Shown: piece by piece, positions 1-11,803 of the stretch
Position numbering within the stretch: the first letter of the stretch is position 1
Layout: each line of letters starts with the position of its first letter
Assembly: GCA_936450465.1 (NCBI GenBank)
Contig: OW388290.1
Span: 24,169,457-24,233,456 of the forward strand
Length of the DNA stretch: 64,000 bases
Source: Gibbula magus
Lineage: Eukaryota; Mollusca; Gastropoda; Trochida; Trochidae
Direction of reading: 5' to 3'
Position numbers and translations under genes: made by a program
The notes under the pieces: generated by a model
Seen by the model: the letters and a program-made list of their open reading frames with translations, nothing else
Database searches by the model: none
Told to the model about the DNA's origin: nothing

Positions 1-1340
1 TGCAGATCGAGAATAACTGTTCACATGGTGTACAACTACATCCTGATGTTTTCCAAATATTCCTTTTACTTTTTGCAGACGATATTGTGCTCATTTCAAG
101 TACTTTTGCAGGTCTTCAAAAACAAATTAATGAACTTGAAAGTGTTTGTAACAATTCAAAATTATCAGTTAACTTGGATAAAACAAAGGTGCTGGTATTC
201 AAAAAGGTGGAAAACTTTCGAAGAAGGAAAAATGGTTTTATAAAAATTGTGAATTAGATATAACAAATTCCTACAAATATCTTGGTGTATTTATCACTAA
301 TCAATTATCATGGTCTACGCATACAAATTATGCATCAATCCAGGAGGAAAAAGTACTTGTTGGTATTATAAGACAGATGAGTATACTAGGTGACCTTAGC
401 ATTAACACATTTTTCAAAATATTCGATGCCAAAATATACCCCATTCTCTTATACGGGTAGAAATCTGGGGGTAAAATTCTTTCGCAAAACTAGAAATGGT
501 TAATCTTTATGCATGTAAAAAGTTCTTAGGTGTTAAACAAAATACTCCAAACTTAATGATTTATGGAGAATGTGGCAGATTCCCTTTATATATCCACTTA
601 TATTGTAAAGTTATTCGGTATTGGATAAAGCTTCTAAACATGCCCTCATACCGCCTACCTAAAAAATGTTATAAAATGATGCTCTTATACGACAAGAATG
701 GTCACAAGAATTGGGTTACCGACGTTAAAGCAACACTATTTTCTGTGTGATTTGGGAATATTTGGCAAAATCAAGAAATAGGTGTAGAGCCTGAATTCAT
801 AAGTGAATTTACACAAAGACTAAAAGATATATATTTTCAAAATTGGATGGGGAAATTATCACTTTCAAGTAAATGTGACACGTACCTAACCTTTAAAAGC
901 AATATTCATACCGAATATTACTTATCTTGTTTAAATGTAAAGAAATACAGAATTAGTCTAGCACGATTCCGATGCTCGTCTCATGAACTTTGTATTGAAA
1001 CGGGTAGATATAAGAATATAAGTAGAGAACAAAGATTTTGTCAAATATGTAACTCTAATATTATAGAAGATGAATACCATTTTTTACTGATTTGTCCTTT
1101 GTACAGCAACATCCGAAAGAAATATATCAAAGAAAAATACTATGTAAATCCAAATAAGCTAAAATTGTCTCTACTTTTAAACAGTGTAAACAAAAAAGAA
1201 ATTGAAAACCTGTCCATGTTTATCTTTTATGCGTTTGTACATAGAAATCGCATTATTTCATGAAATGTCAGTGCACTGTATATGTTGTACTATAGGCAGA
1301 GGCCTTTTAAGTACTGAAATAAAGATTGAGATTGAAAAAG
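1..1340 (+). pseudogene. Non-LTR retrotransposon (LINE) 3' part, degenerate
   Basis: The first 450 bases read as the C-terminal half of a LINE reverse transcriptase. The catalytic motif FADD lies at 72-83, followed by a thumb-like stretch with NLDKTKVLVF and a YLGVFI motif. The frame then breaks by stops and shifts near 460-490 and 750. The last piece (847-1263) ends with a Cys/His module, FCQICN followed by DEYHFLLICPLY, which is common at the C-terminus of animal LINE ORF2. A tail, AATAAAGATTGAGATTGA, closes the copy near 1317-1335. The 5' end lies outside the window. Several in-frame stops make it dead. The clade is not certain; the C-terminal zinc-like module suits CR1/Jockey-like groups. 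Confidence 0.8.
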
Positions 1341-1453
1341 TGATATTTTGCCCTAGGGCATCGTATGAAAAATATTAACCCCGATATGATTACCCTCGTA
1401 GGTAATTAATCCCATTATTGATTAATTATTCCTATCAGTTTATGAGATAGAAA

Positions 1454-1750
1454 CATGTGTACTACACATCAATCACCCTGTTCCATTATGACGTCATCAT
1501 TAACTACAATTCGCTTCATTTTACATTATAAATACCCAGCCAATATAATTATTTTACACTGAGCAATAGTGTTAGTACCCTAATTAGATAATGTTAGGTG
1601 AAAAATGTGTACTACACATCAATCACCCTGTTCCATCATGACGTCATCATTAACTACAATTCGCTTCATTTTACACTATAAATACCCAGCCAATATACTT
1701 ATTTTAAACTGAGCAGTATTGTTTGTACACGAATGAGAAGACTGTTGAAC
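1454..1750. repeat. 150-bp tandem duplication with CRE and TATA-like boxes
   Basis: Two head-to-tail copies, about 1454-1603 and 1604-1750, differ at few positions. Each carries the palindrome TGACGTCA (1489-1496 and 1639-1646) and, 38 bases on, TATAAATA (1527-1534 and 1677-1684). The spacing is that of a core promoter with an upstream CRE. No coding start is recognised downstream, so promoter activity is only a guess. Confidence 0.7.
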
Positions 1751-2246
1751 AATCATCAAATTTAAAATCACGACATACATGTTATTTATAGCGATAAGGC
1801 TGCAAAGAATAAGCTCAATAATTCTCGGGCACATTTTTAAAAGCGACGAGGGCGGTAGAACATTTTATCTTTTACATGATCAGGCCATTTGGGCTTATTA
1901 ATTTATGGCATGGGCAATCATCTGTTGGACCTTGTCCGTAACTTTTCCCATTTTCGACACTCAAATATGGGCACAGCAGGGGTCCCACCCGCAAGTCTTT
2001 AAACTACTTCTCCCCAAGAACCAGTAAGTAATGCTAGAAAGCTCCAATTGTGTGAATATGTGAAACTCAGATTACCCAACTTCCAACAATAAAGAATGTG
2101 GCAGTGGTGCAATTATAAGTGGTGTTTTACGCCTCAAGAGCCAGTTACGCTACAAAGCTACAATTTTGAGAATATAGGTTAACAGAGAGATTAGGATTTG
2201 TAAATTTCATTAGCCTACTCGACAGGAGTGAAGTGCACAACTTTAA
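1751..2246. other. No gene seen
   Basis: Unique-looking sequence without a long reading frame or recognised repeat, between the promoter-like duplication and a MITE. Confidence 0.5.
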
Positions 2247-2599
2247 AGGGGCAGTAGCACGTTTTTTCGCTCAAATAAGTCAATGAAATATATTTGAAAA
2301 ATAATGTCACACATAGTAAAAGACCATCTTTTCAGAAAATCAAGGTAAAAAATGCGTGTCGATGGTTCCGTAAAGCTATGGGAATCGTTTTTGTCATTCG
2401 AAATAATAAAATGTGTTCACAATAAAATGGCCGCCATGCAATTTTTGCTTTATACGCAAAGTCGTTATTACCACTACGGATTATTGATTTGTGTAATTAG
2501 ATGTTTTACCCTCTAAAGTAAATATAAATGACATAAACTATCATTATAAATGGGAAATTAGAAAAAAATAAAATTTGCAAAAAACGTGCTACTGCCCCT
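2247..2599. mobile_element. TTAA-flanked MITE, 353 bp
   Basis: Perfect terminal inverted repeats of about 21 bases begin AGGGGCAGTAGCACGTTTTT and end with its complement. They are flanked on both sides by TTAA (2243-2246 and 2600-2603), the target duplication typical of piggyBac-like elements. The interior has no coding capacity. A longer, decayed relative lies at 51365-52092, and a lone right-type end at 54255-54275. Confidence 0.8.
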
Positions 2600-2699
2600 T
2601 TAATGACTATGATAACGTATTCACTACCAACTTTCAAACCAGCCAAATTCCAGTCATATAGAATACTTAATAAGTGAAACTTTTTTGATAATTCTGACA

Positions 2700-3265
2700 A
2701 CGACCAGCTTCACTGTGGTAATATTATTGCTTGATCAATATGACAACACCCTGATCCACAGTGGTAATTCTATTGCTTGGTGATCATTTTGACAACACCC
2801 TGATCCACAGTGGTAATTCTATTGTTTGGCGATCATTATGACAACACCTTGATTCACAGTGGTAATTCTATTGTTGGGTGATCATAATGACAACACCCTG
2901 ATTCACAGTGGTCATTCTATTGTTGGGTGATCATTATGACAACACCCTGATTCACAGTGGTCATTCTATTGTTGGGTGATCATGATGACAACACCCTGAT
3001 TCACAGTGGTAATTCTATTGTTGGGTGATCATAATGACAACACCCTGATTCACAGTGGTAATTCTATTGTTGGGTGATCATTATGACAACACCCTGATTC
3101 ACAGTGGTAATTCTATTGTTGGGTGATCATTATGACAACACCCTGCTTTTCTGTGGATAATTACAACACATTATTCATTGTGATGAAAATTAATCTTTGA
3201 TTAGTTTGACTACATTATGGTAATTACATTATTGGTTGATTATTTTGACAACGCTCTGCTTCATA
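2700..3265. repeat. 49-bp minisatellite array
   Basis: About nine units of 49 bp with the core GACAACACCCTGATTCACAG recur from about 2742 to 3150, with degenerate units at both edges. Each unit contains a TGATCA palindrome. The central units are almost identical, which suggests recent homogenisation. Confidence 0.9.
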
Positions 3266-3963
3266 CATACATAAATTTACGTAAATCTACCAAAGAAATT
3301 AATGGGTCATGAGAGCAATCAACGAATTAAACTGTTTCGTCCTTAATGCTTAGATTAGCTGTGGAAAATATCGTTGAAGACAGTTTACCATTTAAATATG
3401 TTCAATCTTCGACGAAATCTAGTTTGAAGCGCTGAAAACTTAGACTGTGTATACAAAGGTACCTAAATGCGGCCTTATGCCACAGTCATAACATTGAGTT
3501 TTAATCGTTTTAGATTAAGTTAGTTCCATGTGGGTGTCCCTTAGCTGTACGTAAGCATACATTTTTGGAAAAACAATCAAACTAGAACCAAATTCGCCGT
3601 GTTGAGTACAATCAAAATAAGGCTAAACCAATTATTTAGTTGGTTTACGGATCCCTTTTTTGGCAAATTGAAAAAATCAAAACTATTGCCAGGATTAACT
3701 AAAAAAAAATCAGTGCAAAGTTTGATTTTCCTTAAACCTCGTGCTTGTTTGTTTATTTGAACACTTTTCATGTACACGCAAGCACATTTGTTTGCCTCCT
3801 GTCTTTAAACATTTTGGCAAAATAAATCCGTAAAACCAGTAATTCAGTTATTGATTTTACCTAGCCTAACTAGATAATTCCATTCAGGCATGAAGGATGG
3901 AAGAGATTTTAAAGGGATCTTATCCCACACATGTGCATGGTATTCTAGTAATTCTCACCTATT

Positions 3964-4560
3964 ATGTTTTGGTTTAATACACTTATTACTAATAAAATGA
4001 AAATATCCAAAACAGCTCTAGAATATTTAATGTATGAAAAACTGAACAATGGCAATGATAATGTTTGGCTCCATTGTAGTGATTTGAATGCCGATAAATT
4101 AATAGACATATCATTGACAGTCCTGCATGCTCATGCGGCCACCCGATTGAAAATGCAGTACACTATTTCTTCAGTTGCAAAAAGTACATAGACTTGAGAA
4201 ATCAATCATTCTTTTATTTGAAAGGATTTTCTATCAACACGGTACTACGGGGATGTGCATCGCTCACAATAAATGACCAAACAATATTATTGAAGTCTAT
4301 TCATCACTACATCACTAAATCAGATAGATTTGAAATGTCTTAAGCACTTTTTAGAATAATGACTGCCAAATAAACAAATTGGTAACATGCATTATCATTG
4401 TTTAAATCTTTGAACTATAATTATGATTTGATGTACATCTAACATCTGTTTGTATATCTGTATTTTCGAAGTTGTATTTGAGCGGCCTTAAAATAAGCTC
4501 TTCGGAGCTTGTTGGCCAATCCATTCATGTATCATTTCATGAATAAATATGTTTAAATCA
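3964..4560 (+). pseudogene. LINE 3' end fragment
   Basis: A degenerate reading frame contains the Cys/His module CSCGHPIENAVHYFFSC (about 4121-4171), like the C-terminal module of LINE ORF2, reached only after a frameshift. It ends near a poly-A-like ATGAATAAATATG. The sequence differs from the neighbouring LINE ends, so it is a separate lineage. It was inserted in block A after the duplication. Confidence 0.6.
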
Positions 4561-5200
4561 AGAATGTAGAGCATATTCTGAATATTTGTGGTCTGAGTGA
4601 TGTATTCAGAAACCCTAATAAGTACTCCCCGAGATGGGTCTCATCACAAGTAGAAATGACACTAAGGGATCATTTCTATCAATTCTGGAGAAGCTGTGTT
4701 CTCAACAGTTCTGAAGAAATATATTATATTTGGCTTACGGAAGTACCTTCCTTTGAAAACTATCTTCTACTTCAGAAATCATATAATATCCCACTTTTGA
4801 AATTGATAACAAGTAACCACAATTTCCCAGTAGAAACCGGCAGATGACGCGGTCTACCCCGTGAGGATAGAACATGCCCTCTGTGTGATTCTCCAGCTGT
4901 TGCAGATGAAATACATTATTTATTTAGATGTAAATCACTTGAAACAGAAAGGCGTATTTATATAAATGAATGGTTTCTTAAATGCCTGAATATTTACAAA
5001 TATAAACGATTAATATGTACCACAAAAGTGACAGAATTGAAAAATCTATCGAAATACCTACAAATTGTTTCCGAAAAGTTAAAATAAAGATATTGTTATC
5101 ACCTTTCTTGTCTGTTTATATAATATGTATATATGTTGTATTCTCTTGTACCGCCGTGGGTGGTTTTTGAGAAATAAAACGTTGATTGATTGATTGATCA
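4561..5200 (+). pseudogene. LINE 3' end fragment with (TTGA)n tail
   Basis: A frame from 4656 continues past a stop near 4845 into the module CPLCDSPAVADEIHYLFRC, again the LINE C-terminal Cys/His type. The 3' end is AATAAAACG followed by about four GATT/TTGA units (5172-5200), a tail form used by CR1-like and RTE-like LINEs. It is not coding-competent. Confidence 0.7.
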
Positions 5201-7010
5201 AAGACTAATGTCTCATTATTCTCAAATGTGTAATCGTGAAGATTGCCTGCAGATGTTTTAAAATATGTTCAGATATTTCCGATAATCTAGAATTTGCTTT
5301 GAAGTTTGAAGGCCCAACAGTTCACGTAGTATATCTTACAGTTTTATTCGGTGTTTTTTAAAAAATAGGATTGAATCATACATGTAAATGAGTGATCACT
5401 AATGAACTAATCAGGAGACTACACTTAAATGCAATCTCATTTAAAACAGATCAAACGGAACACTTGTATCTCGTTCTTGATCTGAGTACTGCGAGTAATG
5501 CCTTGTGACCTTATCTGTGACCTTTCATCCTCCTTCAGCCAATCAGAGCCACGCTATTACATCATAATACATACAACATCGCCCGTTCATTGACATAAAA
5601 TAATAGAAAGACGTATCTTTACAACAATATCTGAGAATTGTAATGCCATCCGAATCACAGAGAATACCCAATGTACGTCAAATGAATCTATGGTTTTGGT
5701 CAATATGTATCAAGTTAGTCAGTCTTTTTTCTTAAATGTGTACACTCTCAAATTCACATCAATAATCTATTAACGTATGTAATACAGCATTCACCCCAGT
5801 TAGAATAATGAACCTAGGCCTTTAATAATTTAATTCAATCATTTCTAAAATCTAAACCCAACTTTCTCATCTGTATTTAATTTATTTCCTAGATTCTCAG
5901 TTCCTGTTTGCTTACAAAGAACAAAATCAATTATATTAACCATCCAAGTAATGATGTCATTACTGGTATCAAATCTACGGAAATCATCGCAATATTGTCG
6001 TGCCATATGAAGATATAATACACTTTATTCATTATTCATATTCTTTAAATATTTGTAAAACATGCAAATCTAATATAAGGAATGTAATTAAAGCGCTGAG
6101 GAATGAAAGAAGGAGAACGGTTATATTTATGGGTTTCTATGAAGATGCATGTGACATGTATACTTATCATATCACATGATTAATATTCTAGTCTTGTGTT
6201 GATGGATGGTTTGAATGTTAACGATACAGTTAACATGTCCATGACCTATACGAGTCCCAATTCTTTAATGTCCGAATAACCAACTACATGTTAACGTTAA
6301 TAAAGTCCTACAGTGAAGGGACGTTGAATATGTTGTTGGAATCAACGTCAAACGTTATAAATAATGTTACTGTATGTACTAACTTATGTTGAAAACTAAT
6401 TAGAACAAACAAATGAAAACAATTGCTTTGAAGGTTATAGGCTGATAAATGTTCCACATCCTGGCATTCAAAGACTTCATAAGCAATCATATGATAGCTG
6501 GTAAAGTTACAATTGAATTGATGAAAACTGAAAATTTCGAAATTCTAAAATGTTTCGTCATCAAATCTCTTTTTATTCATCAGAATGTATTTCGCTCAAT
6601 AAACTTGTGATTAGTAAAACATAACAAAAACATTTCCGACATATTTAATAATTTTCCAAAATGTTAATATTAGAGCCAATTAACATTTATATGCAATAAT
6701 GTCGCGTCAAAATACAAATTGCACGTCTCACTTACTGAAAAATATATTCGCGAAAAATAAATAAAAAGATTTATAAAAAATATTTCATTGTTTCAACATG
6801 TCAATGAATAATTGCATTTTTAATACGTCAAGCTGTTTTGACTCTTCATTTCATTTTAATGAATATTTACTGCACATAAGTACATTTGACAAGAAGAATT
6901 ACTGATTAAGTACCCACTAAACATCGGAACATGATTTGAATCGTTAAACGCTAACACTTAGACTCATTTGGTTTCCCAAGCATTGCTAGGGTCAGTTACA
7001 AGGAGTCACT
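5201..7010. other. 5' flank of the lengsin-like gene, no gene seen
   Basis: AT-rich. From about 5757 the sequence is shared with block B. The last 230 bases before the start codon (6780-7010) are well conserved between the blocks and probably include the promoter and 5' UTR of the lengsin-like gene. Short reading frames here look like chance. Confidence 0.5.
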
Positions 7011-7134
7011 ATGTTTGGAAAGTTTGATTTTGTCCGTTTCTCAGTCCCTGATATCTATGGACGATCCCGAGGTAGAGTGTTGTCAGGACAACAAGCCGAG
7101 GGGAGTGTCAAGACTGGAGTGTCTCTTTATGGTG
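7011..7134 (+). CDS. LGSN: Lengsin-like exon 1
   Basis: Encodes the first 41 residues plus one base. It opens the beta-grasp domain with FDFVRFSVPDIYGRSRGRV. The donor GGTG|GTAAGT is strong. Confidence 0.8.
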
Positions 7135-9963
7135 GTAAGTTTTGGATATTGGTAAAGCAAAATTGAAATACGGTAATTAAGGAACATGACAATTTAAAAA
7201 AAGATTATCACCCGAAGATGTGTTTCATATTACTTTTTTAAAACATGTGTGAATTTTCCCCCCAGCGAAAGCAAGTTTTAAATTCAAATTTGCACGAGTG
7301 TCATAAATGTCATATGGCATACTTTTGAGTTTGATAATGTTTAGAAATAAAGCTACAATGACGTCACGAACAATCGTTAAATAACGTCATAGAAAAAAGA
7401 ATGCAGGAAGTTGCGGTGCTAGGCAAACATGATATATGCACATGTGCTCGGTTACTTGGTTATTTTAAACCATATGGAAAAAAAATTTGATACAAGATTA
7501 TTATATTTGGGATCACAATTGTACATGATACTTTAAATTTTTTGTGGGACGAGTGATTCGAACCCACACCCAAAGAGTCATCAGTCACCAGTAGTGAGTG
7601 TCTCACAGCTTACCCATTCGGTCACTGTGACCTCGTCGTCATTTGTTCACTATCTAAATGGCACGTATTTCTCAAAAAGCATATTATATCAACTTATGTA
7701 GTCAAATATGAAATTTGAATTACAGTAAAACATACAACTCATATTAGAAAATTTGGAAAGGTTTCAGATAATTTCCTGCTAATTACCATAATTTGAAATA
7801 AAGAAACAATTAGAAAACTCTTCCATCATAGTGCTGCGTTTCTGGTTTGTTGATTTGATCAATTTACTCCACTTCAAATCATGCTTGGACTTGGTCACAT
7901 TACCAGAAACATTTTTATCACATGATTCCATAAATTATCCGAGTTGTTACTTAATAGTTAGTGTGCATTCAGGTGAGATTAAGATTATTTCCAAAGATAT
8001 AATCCACATTGTATTTTCTTGTTTAGAAGAACAAAGAGCATGCAGAGTACATGACTGAATCACAGAGGTTTATTTCCTCTACAGGACCACAGAGGCTACA
8101 CCCTTGAAACTGGTTTTGTTAATTTCAATAACTAAACGTCTTTAAATGTTGTGTACATACACCTTAAATAAGAATTATAAGTTGTAAATTTGTTACAGAG
8201 CCATTTATACATGATACATTGATACGAATACATACTTACGATATCAATCGTTAGTGAATTATTTCATAATCAACAAAACATTGACAATTTATTTAGCAAC
8301 CAACATGTACCCTCACGTTAAGCGCGATTCAATAAATAGTAATACTAATAATACTATTGATAACAATGATATTATACATGTTAATGCCTAATATCAAGTA
8401 CAACAACTGCTCAATGGATGTACATTATCATCCTGTACTTTTGGTGCCGCTACTAAATGCCCCGCCCAACCGTTTTCAGGTACCAATCTAAACAACTTGG
8501 TGACTGAGTGCAATGTATATGAACATAGTATGAGACTACATGTCACAAATGTTTGGTGTCTCCACTGTGATTCTAGCCCGGACCTTTTTTTGAGAGGTCA
8601 GCATGCTAACCACTACACCACTGTGCTCCACTGTAATGTCACTGCTGAGCTACAGAGCCATGGTCAATGACTATTTTTGCTGCTTTTATTTTTTTTTATT
8701 TTGTTATTTATTGTTGGGAATTACATTTGTTCTAAATTCCAAAAACCCAGTAAGTTTTGTCGAACATAGTTCAATACTAAAAATGATTTTAGGGAACCTA
8801 CGTTAGGATTTTATAGTTGTTCAGAAAGTTTTACCAATCATTTGCTGGTTTGAATCTAAAAACAACACACTGTTCTTCTTTTTATTTTAGGAACTCTGTG
8901 CACGGGTCTTGACTATGGGGTGAGTCGATACTATGAAAATGACCCTCCTCGTCTTTTGATTCTACCGGATATGACAACAGTAAGAAAGGCCCCCTGGTGT
9001 GGGGGACACAAGTTCAAGGTCGCCGACATCATCTGCGTTGCCTACTGCCTGAAGGACTTGACGCCAAATCCAACGTGCTCGAGAACCGTTGCTAAGGAAC
9101 AACTTAAACAGCTGGCTTCTTTAAATATATCAATAAAATCTGCATATGAAATGGAATTCTTTGTGATAACGGAAGAGAGAGTCTCCAAGGGAGTCTATTC
9201 ACACAGACAGTTTTCAAAGAAAAGTGAAATCATGTTTGAAATTGTAAATACACTAAATAATGCTAACATTGTAGTTGAAAATATGCACACAGAAAACGAC
9301 CCTGATCAGTTCGAGATTGTCCTGGAACCTCAGACTGGTGTTCTTTCTTGCGACTCAGCCTTTATAGTCTCTTCTGCTGTCCAGGAGATGGGTGACAAAA
9401 ATGGTTATGAAATATGCTTCAAATCCACGGATGCAGGCGTTGGGAAACACTTCAATCACTCAATCTGGCGTGGAGACACCAACATGTTCTGTGATGAGCA
9501 GAGTTCCTTCTTGAAGCACTGGTTGGCAGGTTTGATGGTGCACGCCAGAGCCATCACCCCGTTCATGAGTCCAACAGTTGCCTGCTACAACAGACTCCAC
9601 TCGCCTAGGAGACCCAGCAGCGTATGTTGGGACTTTGATGACAGCAGTGCATGTTTCCGAGTGAAGCAGAGTCTTTCTGAGAGTAAAGATATCTACATCG
9701 AGAACCGGATGCCGAGTGGGATGAGCAACCCTTATCTGGTCCAGGCGGCCACCCTGGCAGCTGGGCTGGACGGCGTATGGAGAAAGTTGGAATGTCCACC
9801 TCCTGGTCAGTCTGGTCAAGAGGAGGTGCTTCCACGCAGTCTGGAGGAAGCGTTGCAAGAACTGATTGCGGATTCGGTCATTGTGGAGAGTTTGGGCAGA
9901 GAGTTTGTGGAGATGTATATAGCATCCGTATCTACTGATGTTGGTCAAACATACCTTCAATAA
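7011..9963 (+). CDS. LGSN: Lengsin-like glutamine synthetase family protein, gene span (2 exons)
   Basis: Exons 7011-7134 and 8891-9963 splice in phase 1 (donor GTAAGT, acceptor TTTTAG) to give 398 aa. The N-terminal beta-grasp half starts FVRFSVPDIYGRSRG. The catalytic half keeps class I GS landmarks: EMEFF (Glu128, Glu130), Glu176 and Glu183 in the HTEN...FEI region, GKHFNHS (His228), and the strong signature SNPYLVQAATLAAGLDGV near 320-337. The flap region after YNRL lacks the Glu of active enzymes (PRRPS instead), and the Arg of the NRSA motif is replaced (DDSSA). This fits lengsin, a GS-fold protein of the vertebrate lens without known synthetase activity, rather than a working enzyme. 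AATAAA overlaps the stop codon at 9959-9964, and another lies at 10144-10149. The start is the first ATG before FDFVRF; an upstream non-coding exon is possible. Confidence 0.87.
7490..7690 (-). repeat. tRNA-like SINE/foldback-family copy
   Basis: Read on the minus strand, this contains an A-box-like TGACCGAATGGGTAAG and a B box GGTTCGAATC, with a long variable-arm-like stretch between, as in tRNA-Leu or -Ser. The flanks on both sides resemble those of the foldback element at 59577-59828, so both belong to one family. It lies in the lengsin-like intron. Confidence 0.5.
8555..8645 (-). repeat. tRNA-like fragment
   Basis: On the minus strand TGGTGTAGTGGTTAGCATG resembles a tRNA A-box arm, and GGTCCGGGCTAGAATC a decayed B box. 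It is probably the head of an old tRNA-derived SINE in the lengsin-like intron. Confidence 0.4.
8891..9963 (+). CDS. LGSN: Lengsin-like exon 2
   Basis: One large exon encodes the rest of the protein after TTTTAG: the end of the beta-grasp part and the whole GS catalytic barrel, ending in TAA at 9961. It has no internal stop, and its base composition is clearly richer in GC than the flanks. Confidence 0.9.
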
Positions 9964-10143
9964 AACTTTGCAATCTTAGCTGAAAATGTTATTTTAAGGT
10001 TGTACATTGTATTCTGATCTAAGAACACATTTTCTTCCATACTACTATTTAACATCTGCTTCTTCTACAGAAATGTATTATGCTGTGTAAAGCTGATATG
10101 TCACTAATGTTAACTGTCTTGCAGCAAATCATATATTCCTTGA

Positions 10144-10149
10144 AATAAA
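10144..10149 (+). terminator. Candidate polyadenylation signal of the lengsin-like gene
   Basis: AATAAA about 180 bases after the stop. A second AATAAA overlaps the stop itself at 9959-9964, and a third lies at 10342. Which one is used cannot be told. Confidence 0.45.
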
Positions 10150-10374
10150 GTAAAGCTAGTAATTTCCATCAAGTTGTACATCACAACCATATATCTGTTA
10201 CTGTGTTGTATGATTTGTAATATGGGCCTTATTTACTTGAATGAAAATGCCAATGTCAGTAGGAAAACGCTATTTTATTGATAACCTTTTTATTGTACAA
10301 AAATTACAACGTTTCGCTGTATTGATTAAAGGTGTATTATACAATAAATCCTGAGTCTTGATTTTAAAAATTGT

Positions 10375-10503
10375 CAGGGAGAAACACCAGGGTTGGGTTT
10401 TGGTAGACATCTCAAAAACCTGAGGGTGGCTTGGAATGAAAAGTAAAACTGAGCTTCCGTCACTCGAAGTCTACCAAAATCCCGCCCGAGGCTTTTCTTT
10501 GAC
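10375..10503. repeat. Short inverted-repeat element, about 130 bp
   Basis: Arms of about 35 bases, including GGGTTTTGGTAGAC and its complement GTCTACCAAAATCCC, face each other. A small MITE or foldback remnant in the 3' flank of the lengsin-like gene. Confidence 0.5.
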
Positions 10504-10654
10504 ATATATAGCGCCATGCGTTTTAAATACAAAGATGAAAGCAATCGTGTAAATGTTTCAAGCCCTCAAGATCTAAGTTTGAGCTGGACATAAAATATCT
10601 CAATTTTGGGAACGGAGCAGAATAGATACCAACAAAATATCTCCTCATGATCAC

Positions 10655-10738
10655 CAGTCCTCTGTGGTCTAGTGGGATATAGTCTTAAGCTTACAAATCG
10701 GAGGGTTGCGGGTTCTATACCCGCAATGTGAACTATGC
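10655..10738 (+). repeat. tRNA-like pseudogene or SINE head
   Basis: TGTGGTCTAGTGGGATAT resembles an A-box arm, and GCGGGTTCTATACCCGC forms a T-arm-like hairpin with a B box lacking the normal GTTCGA. No clean acceptor stem is seen, so it is not called as a tRNA gene. Confidence 0.4.
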
Positions 10739-11803
10739 AAATTTTAAACTTGGAAATGTTTGAGTACCTAACTGAACAGGAGATTGACGTTATTTGAAGT
10801 TAGGTCTTACAATTAGATTGTAAATCTTCAGGTCTTTCTAAACGTTGAAAATAAACCTGCTATGAGGTTAACTTTCGACGTTTGGTAAAACCTCTAGTCG
10901 TAGTAAAACTTTAAAATTCGTGGTGAAACCTGCTCAAAGGTTATTACAAGAAATGCAGTTACCTCACAATGTACACAGATATCATGAGATAGGTTTATAC
11001 ATGGCTAAAACAATTATTAAGTTTGTTTCCAGATTCTTCAAAAATATTGCAATACTTCTATTACGAAATGAAAAATAAGTGAAAAATGTGATGCTATGAT
11101 TCAATCTTCGTGCTTGTGTGATACCTTGAACACTTTTCATTTATACTAGAGCAGAGTGGCTTTTTTGCCTGCTGCCTTTGGACATATTAGCCATAAATTT
11201 GTAAACCCGGTAATCAGTTTTGTCTGGGCTAACTACTGCATTATTCCCTTACGTATTTCAATATCAATAATCCATTACTTATGTTGATATTATTAATCCA
11301 TAATTGTCAAAATATTGAAACTTGGCCTATTTCCTAAAATCTGAACTTCCATCTATCCATTACATCTCCTTTTACATTTCCTTGATTTTCAGTTTCCATT
11401 TGATTACCTGCAAAAAGAATATTTTTAAGCAGTTTTCATCCTACCATCCAAGTAATGATGTTGTCATAACTGAAACCAAATCATCAACTTTATATTTGGT
11501 TGAGGGAATCATAGCAACATTGTCTTGAGAATTGATGATAAAATACAATATGCATCAATAATAACTGTGTACAATTATCTTAACTTTCATTGCAAATCGA
11601 TCGAAAGTCATGAAAACAATTAATGTGCTGCTGAATGAAACAGGTGTGTTAACAATGTTAACGATACAACAAGGCAGTCTATGACCAGTGCACATGCCTA
11701 TTATTTACTTCTGAAGAAAGATGTACGTGTAAAAGGCCTACAATAATCTCAAACATACATTAAACATGTTGTTTGAATCACAAACACCAAACGGTTGTGT
11801 TAA

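Larger units (their letters stand above)
3715..7016. repeat. Block A of an old tandem duplication, upstream of the lengsin-like gene
   Basis: Long stretches match 11095-14216 in the same order and orientation. Examples are 3727-3880 with 11100-11240, 5757-6000 with 11268-11520, 6325-6470 with 11760-12870, and 6780-7016 with 13980-14216. The match runs up to the lengsin-like start codon. Block A alone holds about 1.85 kb (roughly 3900-5755) that includes LINE fragments; block B alone holds two other insertions. The duplication therefore predates these insertions. Confidence 0.8.

Noticed and set aside
2700..3160. CRISPR array
   Set aside because: The 49-bp units are directly adjacent without unique spacers, and the genome is eukaryotic.
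9460..9960. 166-codon minus-strand frame opposite the lengsin-like exon
   Set aside because: It is the antisense shadow of a well-supported GS-fold exon.
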